Shown one piece after another: positions 40,853 to 47,288 of a stretch of 47,288 nucleotides of DNA. The number at the start of each line of letters is the position of its first letter. Position 1 is the stretch's first letter. The stretch is from Io17-Chloro-G2 sp034420695. Lineage in GTDB: Bacteria; Chloroflexota; Dehalococcoidia; Lucifugimonadales; UBA3495. The notes under the pieces were generated by a model that was not told the origin of the DNA, did not search any database, and was given only the letters and a program-made list of their open reading frames with translations. The translations under genes and the position numbers were made by a program. The DNA lies in assembly GCA_034420695.1 (NCBI GenBank), contig DAOULB010000056.1, forward strand, positions 1-47,288, written 5' to 3'.

Positions 40853-41881
40853 CTACCTTTGGGGTTCCAGGATAACCTTAAGGGAATCGGAGGCTTGGGC
40901 CGTTAACTGGAATGCCAAGCCCGCTTGGTCCAAGCCCAGCCGGTGGCTGATCATCTCGCCTACTTGCACCCGTCCTGTGGCTATCATTTCCATCGCCGTA
41001 GCTAAGTCGGCAGGAGCGCCGGCGTAGGTGGTGGTCAGGGTAGCGTCGTTGCGGAAGAAGACCTCGTTTACCGGAATGGTCACAGTGGCGCCGGGCTCGG
41101 TGGGGGCAAAGAACAGCACGGTCCCGCCCCGTTCCACCGACTCCAAGCTCTGATTCAAGGCAGGTATAGCGCCCGTTGCAACTATCACCACGTCGGCCAA
41201 CCGGCCGTCGTTGACCTCCCGCAGCCGGTCCGGGGAGTATTCGCTGGCTGGCAAGGCCGCGTCGGCCCCCATGCGGCGGGCGGCATCCATACGGAACTCC
41301 ACCATGTCCGTAGCCACGATGCGGCCGGCGCCCAAGGCCCGGGCCAAGTTGATGTGCAACAGTCCTGCCAAGCCGCTGCCCAAGACCAGTACGCTTTGGC
41401 CGGGTTGCAGGTTGGCCCGCCGCTGGCCCCGGTACACGCAGGCCAATGGCTCGGTGAAGGAAGCATCTGCAAAGGAAACGCCCTCGGGTATGCGGACCAA
41501 GCCCCGGTCCACGTTGATCTCCGGAGCCCTTAGAAACTCGGAAAACCCGCCTGGCTCGAAGTTGGTCTCCCGAAGGGTATCGCACACCGTGTGCCGTCCG
41601 CTCAAGCAGTAGCGGCATGCGTTGCAGGGCACGTGGTGCGTGACCACCACCCGGTCGCCCTCGCGCCAGCGGTCCACGCCTTGACCCACCGCGGCAATAA
41701 CACCGGCAACCTCGTGGCCCAATACCACCGGGGCGCGCTGGATGCGGTACCACTCCATAACGTCGCTGCCGCACAGGCCGCTGGCCTCGACCCGCACCAA
41801 GACTTCCCCTACCCCGATTTCCGGGACAGGCAATTCCTCAACCCGCACGTCCCGGTTGTTGTAGTACATGGCTACGCGCAT
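40853..41881 (-). CDS. Zinc-dependent medium-chain alcohol dehydrogenase
   Basis: 342 residues, MDR superfamily. Catalytic zinc ligands C37 (GLCGSDVMEWY) and H56-E57 (GHEVAG); structural zinc cysteines C86, C89, C92 and C100; NAD-binding VLVLGSGLAGLLHI. Similar to sorbitol, threonine or other polyol dehydrogenases. It is spaced two bases from the amidohydrolase stop and nine from the aldolase, so the three genes are almost certainly one transcript. Confidence 0.92.
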   Translation of the reverse strand: MRVAMYYNNRDVRVEELPVPEIGVGEVLVRVEASGLCGSDVMEWYRIQRAPVVLGHEVAGVIAAVGQGVDRWREGDRVVVTHHVPCNACRYCLSGRHTVCDTLRETNFEPGGFSEFLRAPEINVDRGLVRIPEGVSFADASFTEPLACVYRGQRRANLQPGQSVLVLGSGLAGLLHINLARALGAGRIVATDMVEFRMDAARRMGADAALPASEYSPDRLREVNDGRLADVVIVATGAIPALNQSLESVERGGTVLFFAPTEPGATVTIPVNEVFFRNDATLTTTYAGAPADLATAMEMIATGRVQVGEMISHRLGLDQAGLAFQLTAQASDSLKVILEPQR

Positions 41882-41890
41882 GGTCTTGTC

Positions 41891-42709
41891 CTAGTCCGAC
41901 ACACCTGCCAGGGTCTCGTCCCCCGCCCTGACCCGGTCGAAGATTTCCTGGGCCTCGGCCACCGAGCCGTTTTCGTGGACTATGTGGCGCAGGGCGCGAA
42001 TCATGGGAACGGGGTGGTCGCTCTGCCAGATATTCCGACCCAGGTTGATGCCGATGGAGCCGTTTTGCATGCCGTCGTGGACGAACTCCAAGACCTCCAA
42101 CTCGGTGTCGGCTTGGGGGCCGCCCGCCATGATGACCGGCACCGGGCAGCCGGTGACCACCTTGTCAAATCCCTCGGCGCACCAGTAGGTCTTCACCACC
42201 CGGGCCCCCAACTCGGCGGCGATGCGGCAACAGAGGGCCAAGTACCGGGACTCCCTCTGCTCCAGTTCTCGACCCACAGCGGTGACCGCCATCACCGGGA
42301 TGCCGTACTTCTCGCCTTCGTCCACCAGCTTGCCCAAGTTCAGCAGCGACTGCTTCTCGTATTCCGTGCCCACAAAAATTGATATACCCACAGCCGAGGC
42401 GTTCAGCCGGATGGCCTCTTCCATGCTGGTGGTTATGCCCTCGTTGGCCAAGTCGCCGCCCACCATGCTCGTCCCGCCGGAGACTCTCAGCACAATGGGT
42501 TTACTGTTGCCGGGATCCACCGCCGACCGGAGCACGCCCCGGGTAACGAACAGGGCGTCCGAATAGGGCAGCAGCGGCTCGATGGTCTTGCCCGGCTCCT
42601 CCAGCTTGCGGGTTGGTCCCTGGAAATAACCGTGGTCGATGGGCAGGAACATGCAACGCCCGTTGGGCTGGATGAGCTGCGCCATCCGGTTCTCCATTCC
42701 CCAGTCCAT
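41891..42709 (-). CDS. Class I aldolase, LsrF/DhnA family
   Basis: 272 residues. FLPIDHGYFQGPTRKLEEPGKTI and the Schiff-base lysine K173 in ARVVKTYWCAEGF are typical of the LsrF/FbaB-type class I aldolase-thiolase family; VIMAGGPQ and GSIGINLGRNIWQ are phosphate-binding segments. LsrF transfers an acetyl group to CoA in AI-2 degradation; DhnA-type enzymes cleave fructose bisphosphate. With no lsr genes nearby the substrate is open. GGGGAGG precedes the ATG. Confidence 0.87.
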   Translation of the reverse strand: MDWGMENRMAQLIQPNGRCMFLPIDHGYFQGPTRKLEEPGKTIEPLLPYSDALFVTRGVLRSAVDPGNSKPIVLRVSGGTSMVGGDLANEGITTSMEEAIRLNASAVGISIFVGTEYEKQSLLNLGKLVDEGEKYGIPVMAVTAVGRELEQRESRYLALCCRIAAELGARVVKTYWCAEGFDKVVTGCPVPVIMAGGPQADTELEVLEFVHDGMQNGSIGINLGRNIWQSDHPVPMIRALRHIVHENGSVAEAQEIFDRVRAGDETLAGVSD

Positions 42710-42784
42710 TGCTCTACCTCCCCGACCTCTTTCGGCCCAGTGGTGAAAATACCAAGAGTTCAGGCTCGTTCAAGGCCCGGCGAA

Positions 42785-43402
42785 TTACCAGCCCAGGGGC
42801 TGCCTTATCAGAATGACGGTTATCCGGCCAGGAACGCCCTCTCTTTCGCAAATCATCAGTTTGCCGATTGGCGACGGGTTCCGGCCCTGGTCCACCAGCC
42901 AGGCATCGTGGCGCTCCACGGTGTAACCCCGGGTCCGGGCCACGGCCTCTTCCAAGCTGGGGCATATCTTCTGGGTGCCGGCCACCCAGATTACCCTCGT
43001 GGCGTTGAAGACGTAGGCCCCGATCTGGCTGCCGGAGCCGCTGGCCACCACCACCTCTCCGGTTTCGGCGATGGCCTGGACGCTGCCTATAAAGTAGTCG
43101 GCCAGGGTCGCCTTCCGCCGTATATCCCGCTGCTTGGCCGGGTCCGATTCCGCTGCCAAGTCGTCGTGGAGGTTGCGGTAGCTGGGATTGCCTGCCACAA
43201 ACTCGGAGAAACCGATGGTATCCAGGGTTTCCGAGGTGTTGTTGTATATCTCGGATCCCTCGGGCACCAGTTCTTTCAGCTTCGCCAAGGCCTCCGCCCC
43301 GCTGTCCACCACGATGGCGTCCATGTTCCTGGACTTCAACGCTTCCAACGTGCGCTGGATTGCAGCCTCGTCGGCCAAACCGGTCGAGTTCACTGCGGCC
43401 AT
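42785..43402 (-). CDS. LUD domain protein (LutC/YkgG-like)
   Basis: 205 residues. LUD-superfamily features: SEIYNNTSETLDTIGF, DYFIGSVQAIAETGEVVVASGSGSQIGAYVFNATRVIWVAGTQKI, the substrate-binding beta segment. LutC works with LutA/LutB in iron-sulfur lactate oxidation; neither is in the window. ATG at 43402 preferred because GGGGAG is nine bases away; the ATG at 43408 would be too close. First gene of the minus-strand cluster, divergent from the bicupin gene. Confidence 0.82.
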   Translation of the reverse strand: MAAVNSTGLADEAAIQRTLEALKSRNMDAIVVDSGAEALAKLKELVPEGSEIYNNTSETLDTIGFSEFVAGNPSYRNLHDDLAAESDPAKQRDIRRKATLADYFIGSVQAIAETGEVVVASGSGSQIGAYVFNATRVIWVAGTQKICPSLEEAVARTRGYTVERHDAWLVDQGRNPSPIGKLMICEREGVPGRITVILIRQPLGW

Positions 43403-43408
43403 TGGCAT

Positions 43409-43738
43409 TTCTCCCCGCGTACCGGGTCACGTATTCCCCGGGCCGCGCCTCTCCCTTTAGCTGCGCCCTATTGCTGGCTGCGCCCTGCTACTAGGAAGTC
43501 TGTTGAGCCCCGTATCCGGGCCGCTAGCAGTGTAGCAAAGGGATATGGGGGATTCAATCTGAGGACGGCCCGCCGCCTGAGATCCCAAATTCCAATCATC
43601 AATGGTGGGGTGGCATTCGCGGGGCTGCAGGCCTTGCTGGTACCATACCATCGGGCCACGCCAGCCGACCCACCGTGGCAGACCCATCACCAAACGCCGG
43701 GCTCAATTCAGGGGCCCGAAGCAATCAGGAGGGCAGCC
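43409..43738. other. Divergent intergenic region
   Basis: 330 bases between the divergent LUD and bicupin genes. I see no convincing promoter hexamers, RNA gene or strong hairpin. A long forward frame crossing this region is an upstream extension with no family likeness. Confidence 0.5.
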
Positions 43739-44833
43739 ATGCTTCAGCCTTCAGCATCCAAAGCAACCGCAGGACAGCTTGAGGAATTCTATAGGGAGCT
43801 TTCGCCCCACAGCCTGGGGGCTCTCTGGACAGCACAGGAAGATGCCCTGACCAGAGAACCCAGAAGCAAAGCGGTTCCGCACCTTTGGTCGTGGCGGGAA
43901 ATCAGGCCCAAGGCCTTGCAGGCCGGCGAACTGGTGGGCACCCAGGAAGCCGAACGACGGGTCCTGATGCTTCTCAACCCCGGGCTGGCCGGGCGGGTGG
44001 CCACCACCAACAGTCTCTTCTCCGGGGTGCAAATTGTCATGCCCGGTGAGGCCGCCCGCTCCCACCGCCACACTCCGGCGGCGCTCCGGTTCGTGATTCA
44101 AAGCCTGGGGGGATTCACCACCGTTGAGGGTGAGAAAATACCGATGCTGCCGGGCGACTTGGTGCTCACTCCCAACTGGAACTGGCACGATCACAGCAAC
44201 GACACCGGTGAACCCATGATATGGCTGGACGGCTTGGACCTGCCCTTGGTAAACCTGTTGGAGGCAGTCTTTTTCGAGCAGTACCCCGAGGACGTCCAGC
44301 CCATAACCCGTCCCGACGGCGAAACTCAGAAACTGTACGGCTCCGGCGGTCTCGCCCCGGCTTGGCAGACCCCGGATGGGGCCCATTCCCCCCTGATGCA
44401 TTATCCCTGGGAGCAGGCCAAGGACGCCCTCCTGGGGTTGGCGCCGGATACCGAAGGCAGTCCCTTCGACGGTGTGATGCTGGAGTACACCAATCCCCTG
44501 ACCAGCGGCCCGGTGATGCCCACCATTGCCTGCCACGCCCAGTTGTTGCGCCCCGGTGAGCGCACCAAGGCCCACCGTCATACCTCCAGCGTCATCTACC
44601 ATGTGGTGGAGGGGAACGGTGTTTCGGTGGTGGACGGCCATGACATGGAATGGGAACCCAAGGACGTGTTCTGCGTACCCGGCTGGGCTTATCACGAGCA
44701 CTTCAACCCATCATTCACTCAGCCGGCGCTGCTGTTCTGCTTCACAGACCGGCCGGTGCTCCGGTCGCTGAATCTCCTACGCGAGCAGGAACACCCGCAA
44801 GGGCGGCAGGAGATTAGGCAGGAGTTTAATTGA
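43739..44833 (+). CDS. Gentisate 1,2-dioxygenase-like bicupin
   Basis: 364 residues, the normal length for gentisate/1-hydroxy-2-naphthoate dioxygenases. First cupin: MPGEAARSHRHTPAALRFVIQ (H109, H111) and H150 (NWNWHDHSN), which bind the Fe(II). Second cupin: RTKAHRHTSSVIYHVVEGNGVSVVDG and VFCVPGWAYHEHF. The enzyme cleaves gentisate or salicylate-like rings with O2. Start: ATG 43739 behind AGGAGGG; the frame is open about 1.1 kb further upstream without similarity. No maleylpyruvate isomerase or hydrolase gene adjoins. Confidence 0.9.
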   Translation: MLQPSASKATAGQLEEFYRELSPHSLGALWTAQEDALTREPRSKAVPHLWSWREIRPKALQAGELVGTQEAERRVLMLLNPGLAGRVATTNSLFSGVQIVMPGEAARSHRHTPAALRFVIQSLGGFTTVEGEKIPMLPGDLVLTPNWNWHDHSNDTGEPMIWLDGLDLPLVNLLEAVFFEQYPEDVQPITRPDGETQKLYGSGGLAPAWQTPDGAHSPLMHYPWEQAKDALLGLAPDTEGSPFDGVMLEYTNPLTSGPVMPTIACHAQLLRPGERTKAHRHTSSVIYHVVEGNGVSVVDGHDMEWEPKDVFCVPGWAYHEHFNPSFTQPALLFCFTDRPVLRSLNLLREQEHPQGRQEIRQEFN

Positions 44834-44983
44834 ACTGGTTAGTCCTCGGTTGAGGTTTGTGATTGGCGCCATCCACAGTGGACTCTCGCCGTTGGCCAGA
44901 TGATACAATAGTGTCATGTCAATGCCCGGAAATCCCTCTGCAGTCCGAAGTAATAGACTTCTTGTACAGGAAGAACAACCAGG

Positions 44984-45640
44984 ATGACCATCAGGGATAG
45001 CTCCGACAGCGAACGCCTGGAGCGCATAGAGCGCATCGTCGAAGGCATCGCCAGAGACCAAGTCGCCATGAATGCCGACATCTCATCCATGAAGGATGAC
45101 ATTTCGGTGCTGAAGAGCGACGTTGTGGACTTGAAGGCTGATGTGGCAGAGCTGAAATCAGACGTGGCGGGGCTGAAATCAGACGTGGCTATGCTGAAGG
45201 CGGAAATGTCCGTGGTGAAGGGCTGGCAGACCGAGCTGGCTGTCGAGCGGCGGGCCAGGGACGTGTTCCGCCGGCTTTGCCGCGGTCACTTGCTGCGGTT
45301 CTACCCAGATGAAGAGTTGCACCACTACGTCAGGGAGTTAACCAACACCGGGGCTATAACCAGGGACGACGCCAGCCGGGCCGAGTCGATTGACTTCTTG
45401 CTAGAGGGAACGGACGCCGAAGGCGTGGCGGTGATGTATGCGGTGGAAGTCTCCTACACAGTGGGAGTTGGCGACTGTGAGCGCGCCATCGACAAGGCCG
45501 CCCTGCTGACCCGTATGCTGAGGCGTGAGGTGAAGCCTGCCGTGGTGGGTGAGGTCTTCACTGCCGGATTCGCACAAGCCGCCGATATGCAAAGCGTTGC
45601 ATTCACCCACATCAGCAACGGCAACGAGATAATCCGCTGA
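44984..45640 (+). CDS. Coiled-coil protein with PD-(D/E)XK-like C-terminal domain
   Basis: 218 residues. Residues about 8-80 form a coiled coil built from seven-residue units of the type LKSDVAx (VLKSDVVDLKADVAELKSDVAGLKSDVAMLKAEM), encoded by a 21-bp DNA repeat. Residues 95-218 resemble a nuclease-like domain in Chloroflexota and cyanobacteria: IDFLLEGTDAEGVAVMYAVEVSYTVGVGDCERAIDKAALLTRML, in which D and E-V-S are the candidate acidic motifs. The usual Lys/Gln is absent. Function unknown. Confidence 0.7.
   Translation: MTIRDSSDSERLERIERIVEGIARDQVAMNADISSMKDDISVLKSDVVDLKADVAELKSDVAGLKSDVAMLKAEMSVVKGWQTELAVERRARDVFRRLCRGHLLRFYPDEELHHYVRELTNTGAITRDDASRAESIDFLLEGTDAEGVAVMYAVEVSYTVGVGDCERAIDKAALLTRMLRREVKPAVVGEVFTAGFAQAADMQSVAFTHISNGNEIIR
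45151..45190 (+). repeat. 21-bp direct repeat encoding coiled-coil heptads
   Basis: GCTGAAATCAGACGTGGC appears at 45151 and again at 45172, exactly 21 bases (one heptad) apart. Confidence 0.9.
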
Positions 45641-45753
45641 ATACTTGTAGCCTTGTGTTGACCGGAATGTCAGGAATAGGACTCATTCAACCATTATCCC
45701 GCAGAACTCCGGGCATTCCGAACAGTCCCGCCAAGACAGGCCACAAAGCCCTC

Positions 45754-47070
45754 TCACCCGCTGGTACTGTACAGCCGCAAGGCTTGGGACTTTAGCTCTT
45801 CCCGAAAGTCGGGATGGGCAATGTTGATTAGCTCTCCCACTCTCTGCCTTATGCTCTTCCCCCTCAGGTGGGCAATGCCGTGCTCGGTTACCACGTAGTC
45901 CACCAGAGTGCGGGGCACAGTAACAACTCCCCCTTCGGGCAGTGCAGGCACGATCCGGGAAGCCTTCTGCCCGTCAACCATCGAACTGGAAGGCAGGACA
46001 GTAATCGAACGCCCTCCCTTGGAATAGTTGGCAGCGATAGCGAAGGCGGTCTGCCCTCCCACACCGGTCCAAACCCTGGAACCGATGCCCTCGGAAGCCA
46101 CCTGCCCCGTCAGGTCCACCTGGAGGGCGTTGTTTATAGCCACCAGATTGTCGTGCTGCACCAGCATCCGCACGTCGTCCACGTAACCGAAATCGTACAA
46201 CTCGAAAGCGGGGTGGCCGTCTATGAGGGGCAGTTCTTCGGGGGGCACGATCAGGAAACTCGCCACCACTTTATCCTTATGCAAGGTCTTGTACTTCCCG
46301 TTAATCACTCCTTGATTCACCAAGTCAGGTATCCCCGTGGTGATTAACTCCGCCTGCATCCCCAAGTCGTTCTTGTCCCCCAAGAACATGCCGGTCAACG
46401 AGGAGATACTGCCAATGCCAATTTGCACTGTGTCCCGGTCCTTGACCAGTTCCGCAGCGACCAGGGTGCATACAACCTCCGCCACCATCGACTCTTCGTC
46501 GCTCAGCGGGGCGACCGGCAGCACCCCGGTGGACTGCTCTGCCTCACACATCCGGTCGATCTGGGAAATGTGGACATAGTTTTCCCCGCCGGTGCGGATG
46601 AAGTCTTCATGCACCTCGGCGATAACGGTCTTGGCAGCGTGGCATATACGCCGCGAGAAGAAGACCCCGGGGCCGAAGCTGCAATAACCCCGGTGGTCCG
46701 GGGGCGACACCGCCACCAGGAAAACGTCGGGCTGCTGGAGCACCCCGGGTGGAATCTCATCCGCCATCCAGCGGGCGTTAGGACTGTAGTGGACCTCGGC
46801 GCTGTTGACCATGTCCCGGTCAATGCCGGTGGCATACAGGTCGTAGAGTTCGAACATCATTTCTTCGCCCGGGGCTTTCCAGGAAAAGAAAGGAGCGAAG
46901 TGGTCCAAGTGCATTCCCTTCAGTTCACGCCTGCGCTCAAAGAGGGCTCGGCAAAGCGTGAAGGGAGTCACGTTGATGGGTGCAACCATCACGTCGTCTC
47001 CAGGGCGAATTACACTGACTGCTTCCTGGGGGCTCATCAACTTTTCACCGGCCAAGTCCCGCCAATTCAT
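45754..47070 (-). CDS. Acetyl-CoA hydrolase/transferase family CoA-transferase (4-hydroxybutyrate CoA-transferase-like)
   Basis: 438 residues of the family I/Cat2-type CoA-transferases. The CoA-ester glutamate is E327 in QVASEGIGSRVWTGVGGQTAFAIAA, the conserved glutamate and glycine-rich loop. VQIGIGSISSLTGMFL and ELYDFGYVDD are other hallmarks. It exchanges CoA between acetyl-CoA and a carboxylate (4-hydroxybutyrate, butyrate or succinate). A frame extended to 47115 has no better start; ATG 47070 has GGAGG six bases upstream. A consensus TATAAT lies just ahead. Confidence 0.92.
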   Translation of the reverse strand: MNWRDLAGEKLMSPQEAVSVIRPGDDVMVAPINVTPFTLCRALFERRRELKGMHLDHFAPFFSWKAPGEEMMFELYDLYATGIDRDMVNSAEVHYSPNARWMADEIPPGVLQQPDVFLVAVSPPDHRGYCSFGPGVFFSRRICHAAKTVIAEVHEDFIRTGGENYVHISQIDRMCEAEQSTGVLPVAPLSDEESMVAEVVCTLVAAELVKDRDTVQIGIGSISSLTGMFLGDKNDLGMQAELITTGIPDLVNQGVINGKYKTLHKDKVVASFLIVPPEELPLIDGHPAFELYDFGYVDDVRMLVQHDNLVAINNALQVDLTGQVASEGIGSRVWTGVGGQTAFAIAANYSKGGRSITVLPSSSMVDGQKASRIVPALPEGGVVTVPRTLVDYVVTEHGIAHLRGKSIRQRVGELINIAHPDFREELKSQALRLYSTSG

Positions 47071-47114
47071 GCGTTTCCTCCAGGAGCAGTCTCGTGGGTC
47101 ACTGTCACCGGACA

Positions 47115-47120
47115 ATTATA
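47115..47120 (-). promoter_or_regulatory. Putative -10 box of the CoA-transferase gene
   Basis: TATAAT on the minus strand, about 45 bases before the ATG. No good -35 hexamer is seen at 16-18 bases, so only the -10 is claimed. Confidence 0.4.
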
Positions 47121-47288
47121 TTCGCGCAAGCCAATTACTACTCTCATTTAGAGTCGCCGAAAGCGGGGATGGAGGCAGGGCAATCGCATCTTAATTGGTC
47201 TCAGCTTTGGCACAGGTCGCTAAGTTGAGCCAACCGACTTCGGCTGTTCTGGATTTTGGGCGGATTCACGTTTGAAGGCTTCTCTCAC

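Noticed and set aside
42632..43738. Upstream extension of the bicupin reading frame
   Set aside because: Runs antisense across the LUD gene with no similarity; a proper AGGAGG and ATG sit at 43739.
47220..47288. Open minus-strand frame entering from the right edge (ending KSVGST)
   Set aside because: Only 22 residues and no recognisable family; cannot be supported as a gene end.

Overview
The window reads as a GC-rich bacterial chromosome segment, dense with catabolic genes and short of textbook housekeeping loci. The mix (a luciferase-like flavin monooxygenase, CaiB/BaiF and acetyl-CoA-hydrolase-type CoA-transferases, Amidohydrolase_2, a class III aminotransferase, an NfeD/SPFH pair, Uma2 nucleases, MeaB, frequent TTG/GTG starts) fits an uncultured Chloroflexota (SAR202/Dehalococcoidia-like) heterotroph. 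That assignment is inference from gene content; there is no rRNA or other marker, and I found no tRNA or CRISPR array.

Layout. 0-0.1 kb: the 3' tip of an IS5-type transposase. 0.2-8 kb: crotonase, a TPP-dependent acetolactate-synthase/Xsc-like enzyme, DUF971 and FmdB metal-binding proteins, a DAO-type flavoprotein, and a HEPN/PaREP1-like protein coupled to a fused double CaiB CoA-transferase. 8-12.3 kb: a cysteinyl-tRNA synthetase fused to a GT2 glycosyltransferase domain, MeaB GTPase and a DUF429 protein. 12.5-14.8 kb: SPFH protein and NfeD protease. 15-20.1 kb: a Uma2 nuclease, then a four-gene operon (FCD-type GntR regulator and a three-subunit 2-oxoacid:ferredoxin oxidoreductase) behind a near-consensus promoter with a perfect TGGTCTGACCA operator.

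20.1-22.75 kb: an inserted island. It lies between two copies of the last 59 bp of the oxidoreductase beta-subunit gene and carries one long gene of visibly different base composition: HEPN (Swt1-like) - STAND NTPase - TPR-like repeats. This is the best candidate in the window for an uncharacterised, probably antiviral, system.

22.8-36.3 kb: VOC proteins, a second Uma2 nuclease with a repetitive coiled-coil tail, an orphan branched-chain-type binding lipoprotein, a 520-bp non-coding stretch with a helically phased ACAAA array, an FMN hydroxy-acid oxidase, alpha/beta hydrolase, TenA, acyl-CoA synthetase, class III aminotransferase, small thiol proteins, an MFS transporter and an LLM flavin monooxygenase. 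36.3-37.8 kb: a fatty acid desaturase behind a Rieske ferredoxin. 38-47 kb: phosphotriesterase-like hydrolase, isochorismatase-like protein lacking the catalytic Cys, amidohydrolase, Zn alcohol dehydrogenase, LsrF-type aldolase, LUD protein, gentisate-dioxygenase-like bicupin, a coiled-coil/nuclease-like protein and a CoA-transferase.

Taken together, much of the window looks like machinery for activating, oxidising and cleaving organic acids and aromatic or cyclic compounds into CoA thioesters and 2-oxoacids, with ferredoxin-linked oxidation by the Por-like complex. Apart from the regulated operon, physical linkage is loose and substrates cannot be deduced from sequence.
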